From Sulfitobacter sp. (lineage in GTDB: Bacteria > Pseudomonadota > Alphaproteobacteria > Rhodobacterales > Rhodobacteraceae): a stretch of DNA of 41,011 nucleotides. Of this stretch, positions 15,726-23,539 are shown piece by piece. Every line of letters begins with the position of its first letter. Within the stretch, counting starts at the first letter, position 1. Position numbers and translations under genes: made by a program. The stretch lies in assembly GCA_013002405.1 (NCBI GenBank), contig JABDKA010000173.1:1-41011 (forward strand), written 5' to 3'. The notes beneath the pieces were generated by a model that did not search any database, was not told the origin of the DNA, and saw nothing but the letters and a program-made list of their open reading frames with translations.

Positions 15726-16432
15726 TTGCGGCCGGGGCCCGTCCAGTGGACCGGGATGATGTCGCCGGATTTGCCTTCGAAGTCCCAGACCCGGCCATAA
15801 TCGCGGACCTTGGATCTCAGACCGACGGCGGGATAGATCGTGGGACCCATCCAGTACTGGGTGTTCTCCATGGAAACCGGGGTTTCGGGATCCTTGCCGG
15901 GGATCATCTCGATCTCACCCTGGATCTTGCGGCCGACCGTGATCTTCCGGCGACGTCCATCCTTTTCGATGATTACCTTCTCGCGCTCCGCGCCAAGGAT
16001 CTCGGAGACCAGGAAGTTGAAGACGCCGGTGTTACCGCCCGCAGCCCCCGACAGGATCTGCAGCAGCCCGTTGTAAGCCTTCCCGCTCGCGATCTCATCG
16101 ATGTAAGCCGCCACCTTCCAGTTGCCCTCGGCCATGCGGCCCGGGATGTCGATCAAAAGGGCCACGTTGATCCCCGCAAGGTTTTCACCCTCGAAGTGTC
16201 CCTCGTCGATCTGCATGGCAAACCAGGTCTGGCAGTAGCCGTAGGTCGGGGGATGCTGCCCGAGAGAGATACCGCAAGGGCAGACCACCTCGCAGGAGCA
16301 GTTCATGAAAAGCTCACCGATGATTTCCCATTCGGTCGGGTTCATCTGACGCCGCCTGGGGTTCTCCATCCGGCTGTCGATGCGCTGCGAAATCGGCAGG
16401 CGATCCGCGTCGGGTCTCTTCTTGGCTGGCAT
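15722..16432 (-). CDS. DUF1326 cysteine-rich protein
   Basis: A 236-residue soluble protein of the DUF1326 family with the hallmark cysteine cluster NCSCEVVCPCG (44-54; Cys45, 47, 51, 53) plus Cys67. This looks like a metal or redox thiol site; no function is established. There is no signal peptide. The first ATG is supported by AGGAGGATAG eight bases upstream, which overlaps the end of the DUF2182 gene. DUF1326 and DUF2182 genes commonly occur side by side, which suggests a soluble partner for a membrane protein. It overlaps the DinB gene by 4 nt. Confidence 0.85.
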   Translation of the reverse strand: MPAKKRPDADRLPISQRIDSRMENPRRRQMNPTEWEIIGELFMNCSCEVVCPCGISLGQHPPTYGYCQTWFAMQIDEGHFEGENLAGINVALLIDIPGRMAEGNWKVAAYIDEIASGKAYNGLLQILSGAAGGNTGVFNFLVSEILGAEREKVIIEKDGRRRKITVGRKIQGEIEMIPGKDPETPVSMENTQYWMGPTIYPAVGLRSKVRDYGRVWDFEGKSGDIIPVHWTGPGRK

Positions 16433-16433
16433 C

Positions 16434-17231
16434 CTATCCTCCTGTCAGTTTTGTTATCAGGGGCCATCCGGCCACGAGCGCGCTGCCCGCGATCAGGGCA
16501 GCGCCCATCGGTCTTGTGACGTAGTGGCCCACCTGCGGCAGCTTTTCGATAACCATGAAGAGCGTTGCCAGCCCCATCCAGGCCAGGTTCATCACCCCGC
16601 CCGCAAAGCCCAGCACCATGAAACCCCAGCAGCAGCCCAGACAGAAGGCGCCCAGCCCCAGGCCCATGCGCAAGCCCCCGCCAAAGCCCGTGCGCCAATG
16701 GCCGATGAAATACATCATGGGCGAATGGCAGACGCCGTGGCAGATCTCCTTGGCGCGGGTGAACTGGAAGAGCCCCACCGCCAAAAGCAGGGCGGCAGCG
16801 AACCAGCGGGACCTGGCGATGCCCAGCATATCAACGACGCCCGCGAAAAGCAGCGCCAATTGTGTGCCCGCGATCACGGCGGCAAAGACCAGCCAGACGA
16901 TGAAGTAACCCAGCAGAACGCCGACCCATCCCGCCCGCGTGCCATCGGCGGAGACCATCAGATCCTCATAGCTGCGCAACGTCGGCACCATGGTGGGCAG
17001 CATCATCGCCGCCATCATGGCACCCCACATCACGAAAAGCGGTCCGAAGGTGGCCATCGGCATGTACATGTCCATGCGTGGATCCATGAAACGCATGGCA
17101 TTGCCCATGTCACCGGGCCGACCCAGCAGATCCAGATCCATGTCCATGGCCATGGAGTACATCATGGCCCAGGCCAGCAGGATCACACCAAAAAAGGTGA
17201 GCCACAGGGTCGAGCGCAGGGCATGGTTCAT
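16434..17231 (-). CDS. DUF2182 methionine-rich membrane protein
   Basis: A 265-residue integral membrane protein with about six hydrophobic helices. It is rich in methionine: the region 23-80 has more than fifteen Met residues (for example MDMYMPM and MWGAMMAAMMLP), and later motifs ICHGVCHS and CLGCCWGF add Cys and His. DUF2182 is described as a predicted metal-binding membrane family; Met, Cys and His richness would suit copper, but this is inference. The frame is also open from a TTG at 17276, but that codon lies inside a candidate operator, so I choose ATG at 17231, whose ribosome site is weak. It is the first gene of the probable DMSP operon. Confidence 0.82.
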   Translation of the reverse strand: MNHALRSTLWLTFFGVILLAWAMMYSMAMDMDLDLLGRPGDMGNAMRFMDPRMDMYMPMATFGPLFVMWGAMMAAMMLPTMVPTLRSYEDLMVSADGTRAGWVGVLLGYFIVWLVFAAVIAGTQLALLFAGVVDMLGIARSRWFAAALLLAVGLFQFTRAKEICHGVCHSPMMYFIGHWRTGFGGGLRMGLGLGAFCLGCCWGFMVLGFAGGVMNLAWMGLATLFMVIEKLPQVGHYVTRPMGAALIAGSALVAGWPLITKLTGG

Positions 17232-17264
17232 GGGGCAGACATCCGACTCAAACGTTGCAGTTTT

Positions 17265-17278
17265 AATGTCAGACAATT
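17265..17278. promoter_or_regulatory. Candidate GntR operator O1
   Basis: AATGTCAGACAATT contains the 9-bp palindrome TGTC-A-GACA (17267-17275). It matches the second site 33 bp away except for the centre base and flanks. FadR-subfamily GntR proteins often bind sites of the form T-GT-N3-AC-A, and TTGTCTGACAT read on the minus strand fits this. It lies about 35 bp before the DUF2182 ATG, a position suited to repression. Confidence 0.6.
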
Positions 17279-17297
17279 ACAAGTGCGGCAAACAATA

Positions 17298-17309
17298 AAT
17301 GTCTGACAT
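17298..17309. promoter_or_regulatory. Candidate GntR operator O2
   Basis: AATGTCTGACAT contains TGTC-T-GACA (17300-17308), a near-perfect copy of O1, and ends one base before the gntR ATG. The centre-to-centre distance to O1 is 33 bp, about three helical turns, so both sites would face the same side of the helix. Autoregulation of gntR is the natural reading. Confidence 0.62.
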
Positions 17310-18053
17310 ATGAAAATCGATCCCCACAGCCCCGCCGACCTCTCGGTCCAGATCGCCTCCGCCATCCGCGATGCCATCGTCGCGGGTGATCTGATCGTGG
17401 ACGAACGCCTGCCGTCCGAGGCAGAGCTGTGCGCCCAGTTCAATGTAGGCCGCACCACCGTACGCGAGGCCCTCAAGCGGCTGGCGGCCCAGTCCCTGAT
17501 CCGCACACAGAGGGGAGCGGCGGGCGGGGCTTTCGTCAATCGCCTCAGTTTCGAGGAGGCACAGGCCCAGCAGATCACCACCTCGACCCTTCTGCTCTCC
17601 ATGAACGCTGTAAGCTTCGACACCGCCTGCGAAGCGCGCTTTGCGCTTGAGCGGGCCTGCGCCCCGCTCTCCGCCCAGCGCCGCAGCGCCGACCACCTGG
17701 CCGCCATGCGCGCCGAGATCCACCGCCAGGCGCAACCGGGCCTCACGGACGAAAGCTTCTGCGCCTCGGACGTCGCCTTTCATCGCGCGCTGGTCGATGG
17801 GGCGGGCAACCCGGTGCTGTCCTACCAGTTGGCGGGTGCGGTTGAGGCCATGCAGCCTCTGATGAACATGATCACCTTCACCGCGCGGGACCGGGCGCTG
17901 ATCGTGGAGATGCACGAAGAAATCGCCGACGCAATGGAGCGTCACGACAGCCCGGCTGTCGAGGAAGGCCTGACCCGGCTGGAGCGTGAGACCCGTGCGC
18001 TGGCGATGAAGGCGCTGGCCGAACGTGCAGCACGCAAACAGCGTGCCCATTAG
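17310..18053 (+). CDS. FadR-type GntR transcriptional regulator
   Basis: A 247-residue regulator. The winged helix-turn-helix occupies residues 10-75, with LPSEAELCAQFNVGRTTVRE as the recognition region, and an FCD-type all-helical effector domain covers about 95-235 (SDVAFHRALV and similar blocks). It is divergent from the DUF2182-DUF1326-DinB-dmdA-acuI genes. A GntR gene also adjoins dmdA in Ruegeria pomeroyi, so control of the DMSP genes is likely; the effector (DMSP, acrylate or a CoA ester) is not visible. The ATG has no Shine-Dalgarno sequence and lies directly after operator O2, so the mRNA may be leaderless. Confidence 0.92.
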   Translation: MKIDPHSPADLSVQIASAIRDAIVAGDLIVDERLPSEAELCAQFNVGRTTVREALKRLAAQSLIRTQRGAAGGAFVNRLSFEEAQAQQITTSTLLLSMNAVSFDTACEARFALERACAPLSAQRRSADHLAAMRAEIHRQAQPGLTDESFCASDVAFHRALVDGAGNPVLSYQLAGAVEAMQPLMNMITFTARDRALIVEMHEEIADAMERHDSPAVEEGLTRLERETRALAMKALAERAARKQRAH

Positions 18054-18107
18054 ACCTCCGCGGAAATCGTTCTATTTGTCCTTTCAGGCAATCGAGCGGG
18101 GTCGCAC

Positions 18108-18461
18108 ATGGACTGGATCACATACATCAACTGGCTGCTTGCGCTGCTCTCCATCGGGTTCGGCGCCCTGGGCTGGCTGGCTCCGAAATACACGATGGAA
18201 ACGGTCGATCTGAGCGATGGCGGCTCCACCATGGGCATGTCGGAGGTGCGCGCGGCGTCCGGGGCCCTTTTCGTTTTTGCAGGTGTCGGGGCGCTGATCC
18301 TGGGCACGCCCGCTGCCTATGCCATGATCGGCTTCATCTGGGGCGGAGGTGCGATCGGACGCGCGACATCGCTGATCCTAGATGGGACGACCCGTCTCAA
18401 GTGGATCTTTTTCGCCAGTGAAGTGGCTGTCGCGGTTGTCGCACTTGGGATAAACCTCTGA
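18108..18461 (+). CDS. Small DUF4345-like membrane protein
   Basis: A 117-residue membrane protein with four hydrophobic segments (about 4-24, 46-65, 67-87 and 96-115). The pattern WLxPKY, EVRAxxGALFVFxGVGAL and GGGAIGR resembles the DUF4345 family, which has no established function. GAGCGGGG precedes the ATG. It follows gntR by 54 nt on the same strand and could be co-transcribed with it. Its end is 11 nt before the putative ssrA promoter. Confidence 0.7.
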   Translation: MDWITYINWLLALLSIGFGALGWLAPKYTMETVDLSDGGSTMGMSEVRAASGALFVFAGVGALILGTPAAYAMIGFIWGGGAIGRATSLILDGTTRLKWIFFASEVAVAVVALGINL

Positions 18462-18471
18462 CCCTTTCCCC

Positions 18472-18500
18472 TTGAAATCCTGCCTGTCGATCTCTACCTC
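18472..18500 (+). promoter_or_regulatory. Probable ssrA promoter
   Basis: TTGAAA (18472-18477), a 17-nt spacer and TACCTC (18495-18500) make a plausible housekeeping promoter that would start transcription at about 18507, exactly at a GTCC-TTCG-GGAC hairpin. The -10 box is imperfect. Confidence 0.4.
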
Positions 18501-18506
18501 TGAGAT

Positions 18507-18820
18507 GTCCTTCGGGACTATGGACATAAACGCGCTCGTCATAAGCGGATCGGACCCGGGGGCGGTACCCGGCGGCTCCACCAATAATCCTTCATTTGGG
18601 GATCATGGGGCCGAAACAGGATCGACGAACGTCTAAAGGGGTTAGCTTTGTCTCGGCTGTCTGCCACCGTTATCGGCGAAAACTGTACAATTGCGAATGA
18701 CAATCGTGCACCAGTAGCGATGGCCGCGTAAGCGACCGGAGTTACTGAACTCTTAAGTCCTGACGCTTTGCAGTGTTAGGCGGGGTTCGCAGGTACCTGG
18801 CAACAGAAACCTGCACCATT
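18507..18820 (+). ncRNA. ssrA: Two-piece (circularly permuted) tmRNA
   Basis: The acceptor piece comes first: a GTCC-TTCG-GGAC hairpin at its 5' end, a T arm CCGGG/CCCGG (18556-18560, 18568-18572) with loop GGCGGTA, then CGGCTCC-A-CCA ending at 18583. After a 23-nt spacer the coding piece begins at 18607 with GGGGCCG, which pairs with CGGCTCC and gives the third-position G-U pair recognised by alanyl-tRNA synthetase. GACGA (18624-18628) can pair with TCGTC (18536-18540) to hold the pieces together. The tag frame 18693-18731 encodes ANDNRAPVAMAA and ends in TAA. A GCAGGT/ACCTGC hairpin (18789-18814) lies near the 3' end. The outer ends are approximate. The RNA rescues stalled ribosomes and tags the product for ClpXP. 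Confidence 0.95.
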
Positions 18821-18825
18821 TCCCT

Positions 18826-19143
18826 TCATCTAAATCATTGAAATGAAACTGCTGCGCTGCAAAGCGTTCATCAGATGGGCGAAATCTGGCCCCCGGTCCG
18901 ATTACCCCCTTGCTTCCGCCTGAATTTGGCCACATGCGCACAACCAAAGGTATAGCTGATCTCCCCGTCCATGTGGATAGACCTGCAAATCAAGGGCGGA
19001 CCGCCCTTTCGCCTGCCAACCGACGAGACGCCCGCAAAGGGTCAAATTGGTTGCGTAATTCCACCAAAGCGCCCCAAAAACAGCCGATTCACCTGTCATT
19101 CAGTAGCCCTACGAGAAACCCGATCAGAAAAAATGGGTATGGC
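18826..19143. other. Gene-poor gap between ssrA and the sensor kinase
   Basis: No convincing gene is present. The plus frame of the kinase stays open upstream to 18910, but the upstream part has no family character and no ribosome site. The one strong signal is the palindrome AAGGGCGG-A-CCGCCCTT at 18992-19008, which may be a protein-binding site or part of a leader hairpin for the kinase mRNA. Confidence 0.6.
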
Positions 19144-21291
19144 ATGAGCGAAGCAGCAGACCGACCAACAGTGTCGTCCGAGACCCCGGTGAAAGTCCCC
19201 TCGCGGCTGAACCGTGTGGCCTTTCACGGACTGCTGGCATTTGCGCTGGCCTCCGTCCTGCTGTTGCTGTCCCATCGGCTCGAAAACCTGTCTTACGAAA
19301 ATTACGTGCGCGATCTGAAGCTTGACTCCACCGTCAAACTGATTGAGGCCCGCGAGCGGATTGAGACGGACATGTTCGACCGTATCGTCGCCCTGAACGA
19401 ACTGGCAGCAGTTATCGGTGCAAAACCGGATATGAACACGACCGAATTCAACCTCAAGGCGGTCGATTTCCTGCTGGCCAACAAGGATGTTATCAATATT
19501 GCCGCTGCCCCTGATCAGATAGTGACCATGGTCTTCCCCAAGAGGGGAAACGAAGAGGTGATCGGGCTCGACTACCGGGAGGAACCGGAACAGTTCGAGA
19601 CGGTCCATGAGGCCATCCGGACCGGGGAAGGGATCATTACCGGCCCCGTTGATCTGGTGCAGGGCGGCCGAGGCGTGATCCTGCGCAAGCCCGTCTTTGT
19701 CCAGAACGATCTTGGTGCGAACACCCCTTGGGGCATTGTCTCGGTGGTGATCGACTATGATGGCTTTATCGCGGGGTTGGGGCTGTCCGAGTTGGAGGCG
19801 AAGTACGATTTCCTGATCGGCGAAGTCACCAGCAATGGAGGGGCATCGACCCTCTATGGTGATCCTCGGGTATTGGACAACGATCCCATCAAATTGGACT
19901 TGAAGTTTCCCTACGGGAATTGGCAACTGGCCGCGACCTACGATGGTGGCTGGCCGCTGCACAAGCCGGGCTATTTCAGCCGCTGGATGCAGCGCTTGGC
20001 CTTTATCAGTATCGTTCTTTGCGGACTGTTCTATGTCCTGCGACTGGCCTACAACCGCCGCATCGCGGAAAGGCAACTGTCGATCGGAATCGAGGCCCTG
20101 GACCACGGGTTTGTCATGTTCGACCCGGAACGCAGGCTGGTGGCCTTTAACAACAAGTACAAACAGCTGGCGGGCGGTTCCGGTATGGTCCGTGTGGGGG
20201 CCCGGTACGAAGACATCGTGAAGGCGAACCTGCGCAAGGGGCTTATCCCCGATGCGGTGGGCCGTGAGGACGAATGGTACGAGAACTGGTCGAAGCGACT
20301 TGAGTGCAAGTCGTCCGACAATGAACAGGTGCTGGCCGATGGCCGCCTGATCCGGGCCTACGACCGTCCGATGGAGGATGGCAGCGTGGTCGGCCTGCGC
20401 ATCGACATCACCGATCTGAAGAAGGCGCAAATGGCCGCGGAAGCCGCCAACAAGGCCAAGACCGATTTCATGGGCGTCCTGAGCCACGAATTGCGCACGC
20501 CACTGACGGTGATCCTTGGACACGCGAAACTGGCCAAGAATTTCCAGAACATGCCCGCCTACCGCAAGCTCAAGTCCCAGATCGAGAAGCACCCCGAGAT
20601 CAGTGAGGACGTGGTCCCGCAACTCGACGCCGTGCACAAGCAGATCGTGACCATGATGACGGCGCTCGAACGCTCAGGTGATCACCTGCTCTTCCTCATT
20701 AGTGAGATCCTTGATTTCGCCAAGATCGACTCCGGCACGCTCAATATGGACATGGAGGCGATCACCAGCGCCGACATCACCGAGCCTGTCGCGGATCAGA
20801 TGAGACCGATGGTCGAGGAGAAGGGGCTGCACTTTGAGGTGACCGATCAGGTCTGCCAGATCACCGGGGATCCCAAGCGCCTGCAGCAGATTCTGATCAA
20901 CCTGATCAGCAACGCGTCCAAGTTCACCGAAGCGGGTAAGATCACCGTCACGGTGGTGGAGAGCGATGAGAACGTGGTCTTCCACGTGCGCGACACCGGC
21001 ATCGGCATCCCGGAAGAGCATGTCACCCGGGTATTCGAGGCCTTCCACCAGGTCGACAACAGCTCTGGCCGGAAATACGGCGGCACGGGTCTGGGTCTGG
21101 CGATCTCACGTGATATTGCCCACGCGCACGGCGGTGACCTGACGGCATCAAGCGTCCAGGGTGAGGGCAGTACCTTTACCCTGACCCTGCCACGCCGGAC
21201 GAGCGATGAGGTTCCGGGCGAGGTGATTGAAGGCGCGGCCCTTGAGGAAGAGGACGTTCAAGGCCCCGAAGATGAGGCCATGGTCGCCTAG
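19144..21291 (+). CDS. Hybrid-free sensor histidine kinase with CHASE and PAS domains
   Basis: A 715-residue membrane sensor. A helix near 26-44 and another near 284-302 flank a periplasmic CHASE-like domain (about 70-270). Then come a PAS-like domain (312-425), HisKA with the phosphorylated His448 in SHELRTP, and HATPase_c with Asn590, DTGIGIP (617-623) and GGTGLGLAIS (646-655). About 45 residues are inserted inside HisKA between helices one and two (roughly 468-505), making it longer than usual. The tail is acidic and there is no receiver domain. No response regulator is adjacent, so the partner is unknown. The start is chosen at MSEAADRP, although the ribosome site is weak. Confidence 0.88.
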   Translation: MSEAADRPTVSSETPVKVPSRLNRVAFHGLLAFALASVLLLLSHRLENLSYENYVRDLKLDSTVKLIEARERIETDMFDRIVALNELAAVIGAKPDMNTTEFNLKAVDFLLANKDVINIAAAPDQIVTMVFPKRGNEEVIGLDYREEPEQFETVHEAIRTGEGIITGPVDLVQGGRGVILRKPVFVQNDLGANTPWGIVSVVIDYDGFIAGLGLSELEAKYDFLIGEVTSNGGASTLYGDPRVLDNDPIKLDLKFPYGNWQLAATYDGGWPLHKPGYFSRWMQRLAFISIVLCGLFYVLRLAYNRRIAERQLSIGIEALDHGFVMFDPERRLVAFNNKYKQLAGGSGMVRVGARYEDIVKANLRKGLIPDAVGREDEWYENWSKRLECKSSDNEQVLADGRLIRAYDRPMEDGSVVGLRIDITDLKKAQMAAEAANKAKTDFMGVLSHELRTPLTVILGHAKLAKNFQNMPAYRKLKSQIEKHPEISEDVVPQLDAVHKQIVTMMTALERSGDHLLFLISEILDFAKIDSGTLNMDMEAITSADITEPVADQMRPMVEEKGLHFEVTDQVCQITGDPKRLQQILINLISNASKFTEAGKITVTVVESDENVVFHVRDTGIGIPEEHVTRVFEAFHQVDNSSGRKYGGTGLGLAISRDIAHAHGGDLTASSVQGEGSTFTLTLPRRTSDEVPGEVIEGAALEEEDVQGPEDEAMVA

Positions 21292-21408
21292 AGCAACCTT
21301 GACAGCTTGGATGTGGGATGGTGTGCTGGCCCCATGGGGTTCGCCGCGAACGCCCCGTGAGGCGTCAGCCAGAGGTTCGCATGTATCCAACTCTCAAGGA
21401 CGCATGCC

Positions 21409-22224
21409 ATGACCGCCCCAAGCGAAATCACCGTTCCCCAATTGTTGCGCCTGATTGGCACACCCGACGCCCCTGCCATTGTCGATCTCTCCATCGATCC
21501 CGATTTTGAAGCCGACCCCTATCTGATCCCTGGGGCCTTCCGACACTCCCACGAAGATCCGGATGGTCTGGTGGCACGGCTGGCGGGGTCGCCTGTTGTC
21601 GCTGTCTGTCAGAAAGGAAAAAAGCTGAGTCAGGGCATGGCAGCCCTGCTGCGGACACGCGGGTTGAAGGCCGAATTCCTGTCCGGCGGCAACATTGGAT
21701 GGCGCGATAACCCAAAGGCACCGCGGCTGCGCGCGGCAGCGGTCCCCCCGCCGGTGCAGGGCCGCACGCTTTGGGTCACCCGGCACCGGCCCAAGATTGA
21801 CCGTATTGCCTGCCCCTGGCTGATCCGCCGTTTCGTCGACTGCCGCGCTGATTTCCTTTTTGTGGCACCGGCCGAGGTCGATGACGTTGCCGACCGTTTC
21901 GGCGCAACCCCCTTCGACGTCGCGGACACCTTCTGGTCACACCGCGACGGGGGCTGCACCTTCGATACGATGCTGGACGAATTCGGGCTGCGCACCGAAG
22001 CGCTGAACCGGCTCGCCGCCGTCATTTGCGCGGCAGACACGGGCCAGCTTGAGGCGAGCGCGCAGGCGCCGGGGCTGCTGGCTCTTTCGGTCGGCCTTTC
22101 AAGGCTCTACCGAGATGACCTCACCCAGTTGGAGGCTGGAATGGCCCTCTACGACGCACTCTATCGCTGGGCCCGTGATGGGATCGATGAGAGCCACGCC
22201 TCCCTTGCAGAGGAAAGCGAATGA
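21409..22224 (+). CDS. Rhodanese-ChrB fusion protein (chromate resistance)
   Basis: A 271-residue protein. Residues 5-105 are rhodanese-like, with the active loop CQKGKKLS (Cys67), and residues 119-260 are a ChrB C-terminal domain, recognised by KIDRIACPWLIRRF (129-142). Rhodaneses move sulfane sulfur; ChrB-type domains accompany chromate transporters and are thought to regulate or sense chromate, but the mechanism here is inferred. AAGGA precedes the ATG. The stop overlaps chrA as ATGA, so the two proteins are made together. Confidence 0.88.
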   Translation: MTAPSEITVPQLLRLIGTPDAPAIVDLSIDPDFEADPYLIPGAFRHSHEDPDGLVARLAGSPVVAVCQKGKKLSQGMAALLRTRGLKAEFLSGGNIGWRDNPKAPRLRAAAVPPPVQGRTLWVTRHRPKIDRIACPWLIRRFVDCRADFLFVAPAEVDDVADRFGATPFDVADTFWSHRDGGCTFDTMLDEFGLRTEALNRLAAVICAADTGQLEASAQAPGLLALSVGLSRLYRDDLTQLEAGMALYDALYRWARDGIDESHASLAEESE

Positions 22225-23510
22225 GCGCGCCGACCTGGCCCGAACTCACCCGCATCTTCGGCCGTATCGGGCTTCTTTCCTTCGGCGGCCCAGCGGCCCA
22301 GATCGCGCTGATGCATCGCGAACTGGTCGAAACCCGTCCCTGGCTGGACGAGGCGACCTATCTGCGGGCTCTGTCGCTCTGCATGCTTCTGCCCGGACCG
22401 GAAGCGATGCAACTGGCCACCTACGCGGGCTGGCGTTTACGCGGGGTGGCGGGCGGGCTTCTGGCAGGCCTGCTCTTCGTTGTGCCGGGGGCGTTGGTCA
22501 TCGCGCTGCTGGCGCTGGGATACGCGGTCTACGGACAGTTGCCAGGGGTGCAGGCCACCTTCCTCGGTATCAAGGCTGCAGTGATCATCGTGGTCTTTCA
22601 GGCACTGCGCAAGGTCGCCGGTAAGGCCCTTGTCGGTATCCAGGGATGGGGCCTTGCGATGCTCTCCTTCACAGGGCTGTTTGTTCTTGGCCTGCCCTTT
22701 CCCCTGATCATCCTTGGCGCGGGGCTTTGGGGATTTCTTGCCAGCGGCTCGGGTGCCGAAACCGCGCCCCCGCCGCAAGGCCGGTCAGCGCAGAGCGGCC
22801 GGACCCTGCTGATCCTGGGCAGCCTCTGGACCGCGCCACTGCTGGTCCTTTGGGCGATCGATGCGCAGTTTCTCTTCGAACTCGGCCTCTTCTTCGCCAA
22901 GCTGGCGGTGGTCACCTTTGGCGGCGCCTATGCCGTGTTGGCCTACATGACACAGCAGGTGGTGCAGGATCACGGCTGGATCACCACGGCCCAGATGATC
23001 GACGCGCTGGGGCTGGCAGAAACCACCCCAGGCCCACTGATCCTGGTGACGGAATTCGTGGCCCTTCTGGCCGGCTATGCACAGGCAGGCATCAGTGGTG
23101 CCATCGCGGCGGGGACCCTGGCCCTCTGGGTAACCTTCACGCCCTGTTTCATGTGGATCTTCCTGGCCGGACCCTACCTGGACCGGATATCTGCCCAGCC
23201 CCGGCTGGCCGGCGCGCTGCAGGCCATCACGGCAGCCGTTGTCGGGGTGATCGCCAACCTCTCAATCTGGTTTGCCCTGCACGTTCTCTTTGATCAGGTC
23301 CTTCCTGCACAAATCTTAGCCGTTCCCCTGCCCGACTGGCAAAGCTTCAACCCTCTGGCCGTTGCTTTGACAGGGCTTTCGGCTGCCTTGATGCTATGGC
23401 TGAAACGCGGTTTTGTCCCAACCATGGGCGTTGCAGCACTGGTCGCCTTCGGTCTGTGGCTGGTCCAGACCCGGCCCCCCTTTCCAAGCGGATGGATTCA
23501 GGTATGGTGA
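22221..23510 (+). CDS. chrA: CHR family chromate efflux transporter
   Basis: A 429-residue inner-membrane transporter made of two homologous CHR halves. The first half begins with FGRIGLLSFGGPAAQ and the second with FAKLAVVTFGGAYAVLAYM, and both carry the downstream AETTPGP or CMLLPGP type motif. Ten or more hydrophobic segments are visible. The family exports chromate, possibly in exchange for sulfate. The gene overlaps the rhodanese-ChrB gene by 4 nt and is followed by sspB after 29 nt. Confidence 0.92.
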   Translation: MSAPTWPELTRIFGRIGLLSFGGPAAQIALMHRELVETRPWLDEATYLRALSLCMLLPGPEAMQLATYAGWRLRGVAGGLLAGLLFVVPGALVIALLALGYAVYGQLPGVQATFLGIKAAVIIVVFQALRKVAGKALVGIQGWGLAMLSFTGLFVLGLPFPLIILGAGLWGFLASGSGAETAPPPQGRSAQSGRTLLILGSLWTAPLLVLWAIDAQFLFELGLFFAKLAVVTFGGAYAVLAYMTQQVVQDHGWITTAQMIDALGLAETTPGPLILVTEFVALLAGYAQAGISGAIAAGTLALWVTFTPCFMWIFLAGPYLDRISAQPRLAGALQAITAAVVGVIANLSIWFALHVLFDQVLPAQILAVPLPDWQSFNPLAVALTGLSAALMLWLKRGFVPTMGVAALVAFGLWLVQTRPPFPSGWIQVW

Positions 23511-23539
23511 AGCCATCAATGCTCACCCCGGAGAGACTG

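Noticed and set aside
18910..19143. Upstream extension of the sensor kinase by 78 codons
   Set aside because: The extra residues have no family character, span a palindrome and lack a ribosome site.
19096..20637. 513-codon open frame opposite the sensor kinase
   Set aside because: The kinase frame carries complete CHASE, PAS and HisKA motifs; the antisense frame has none.
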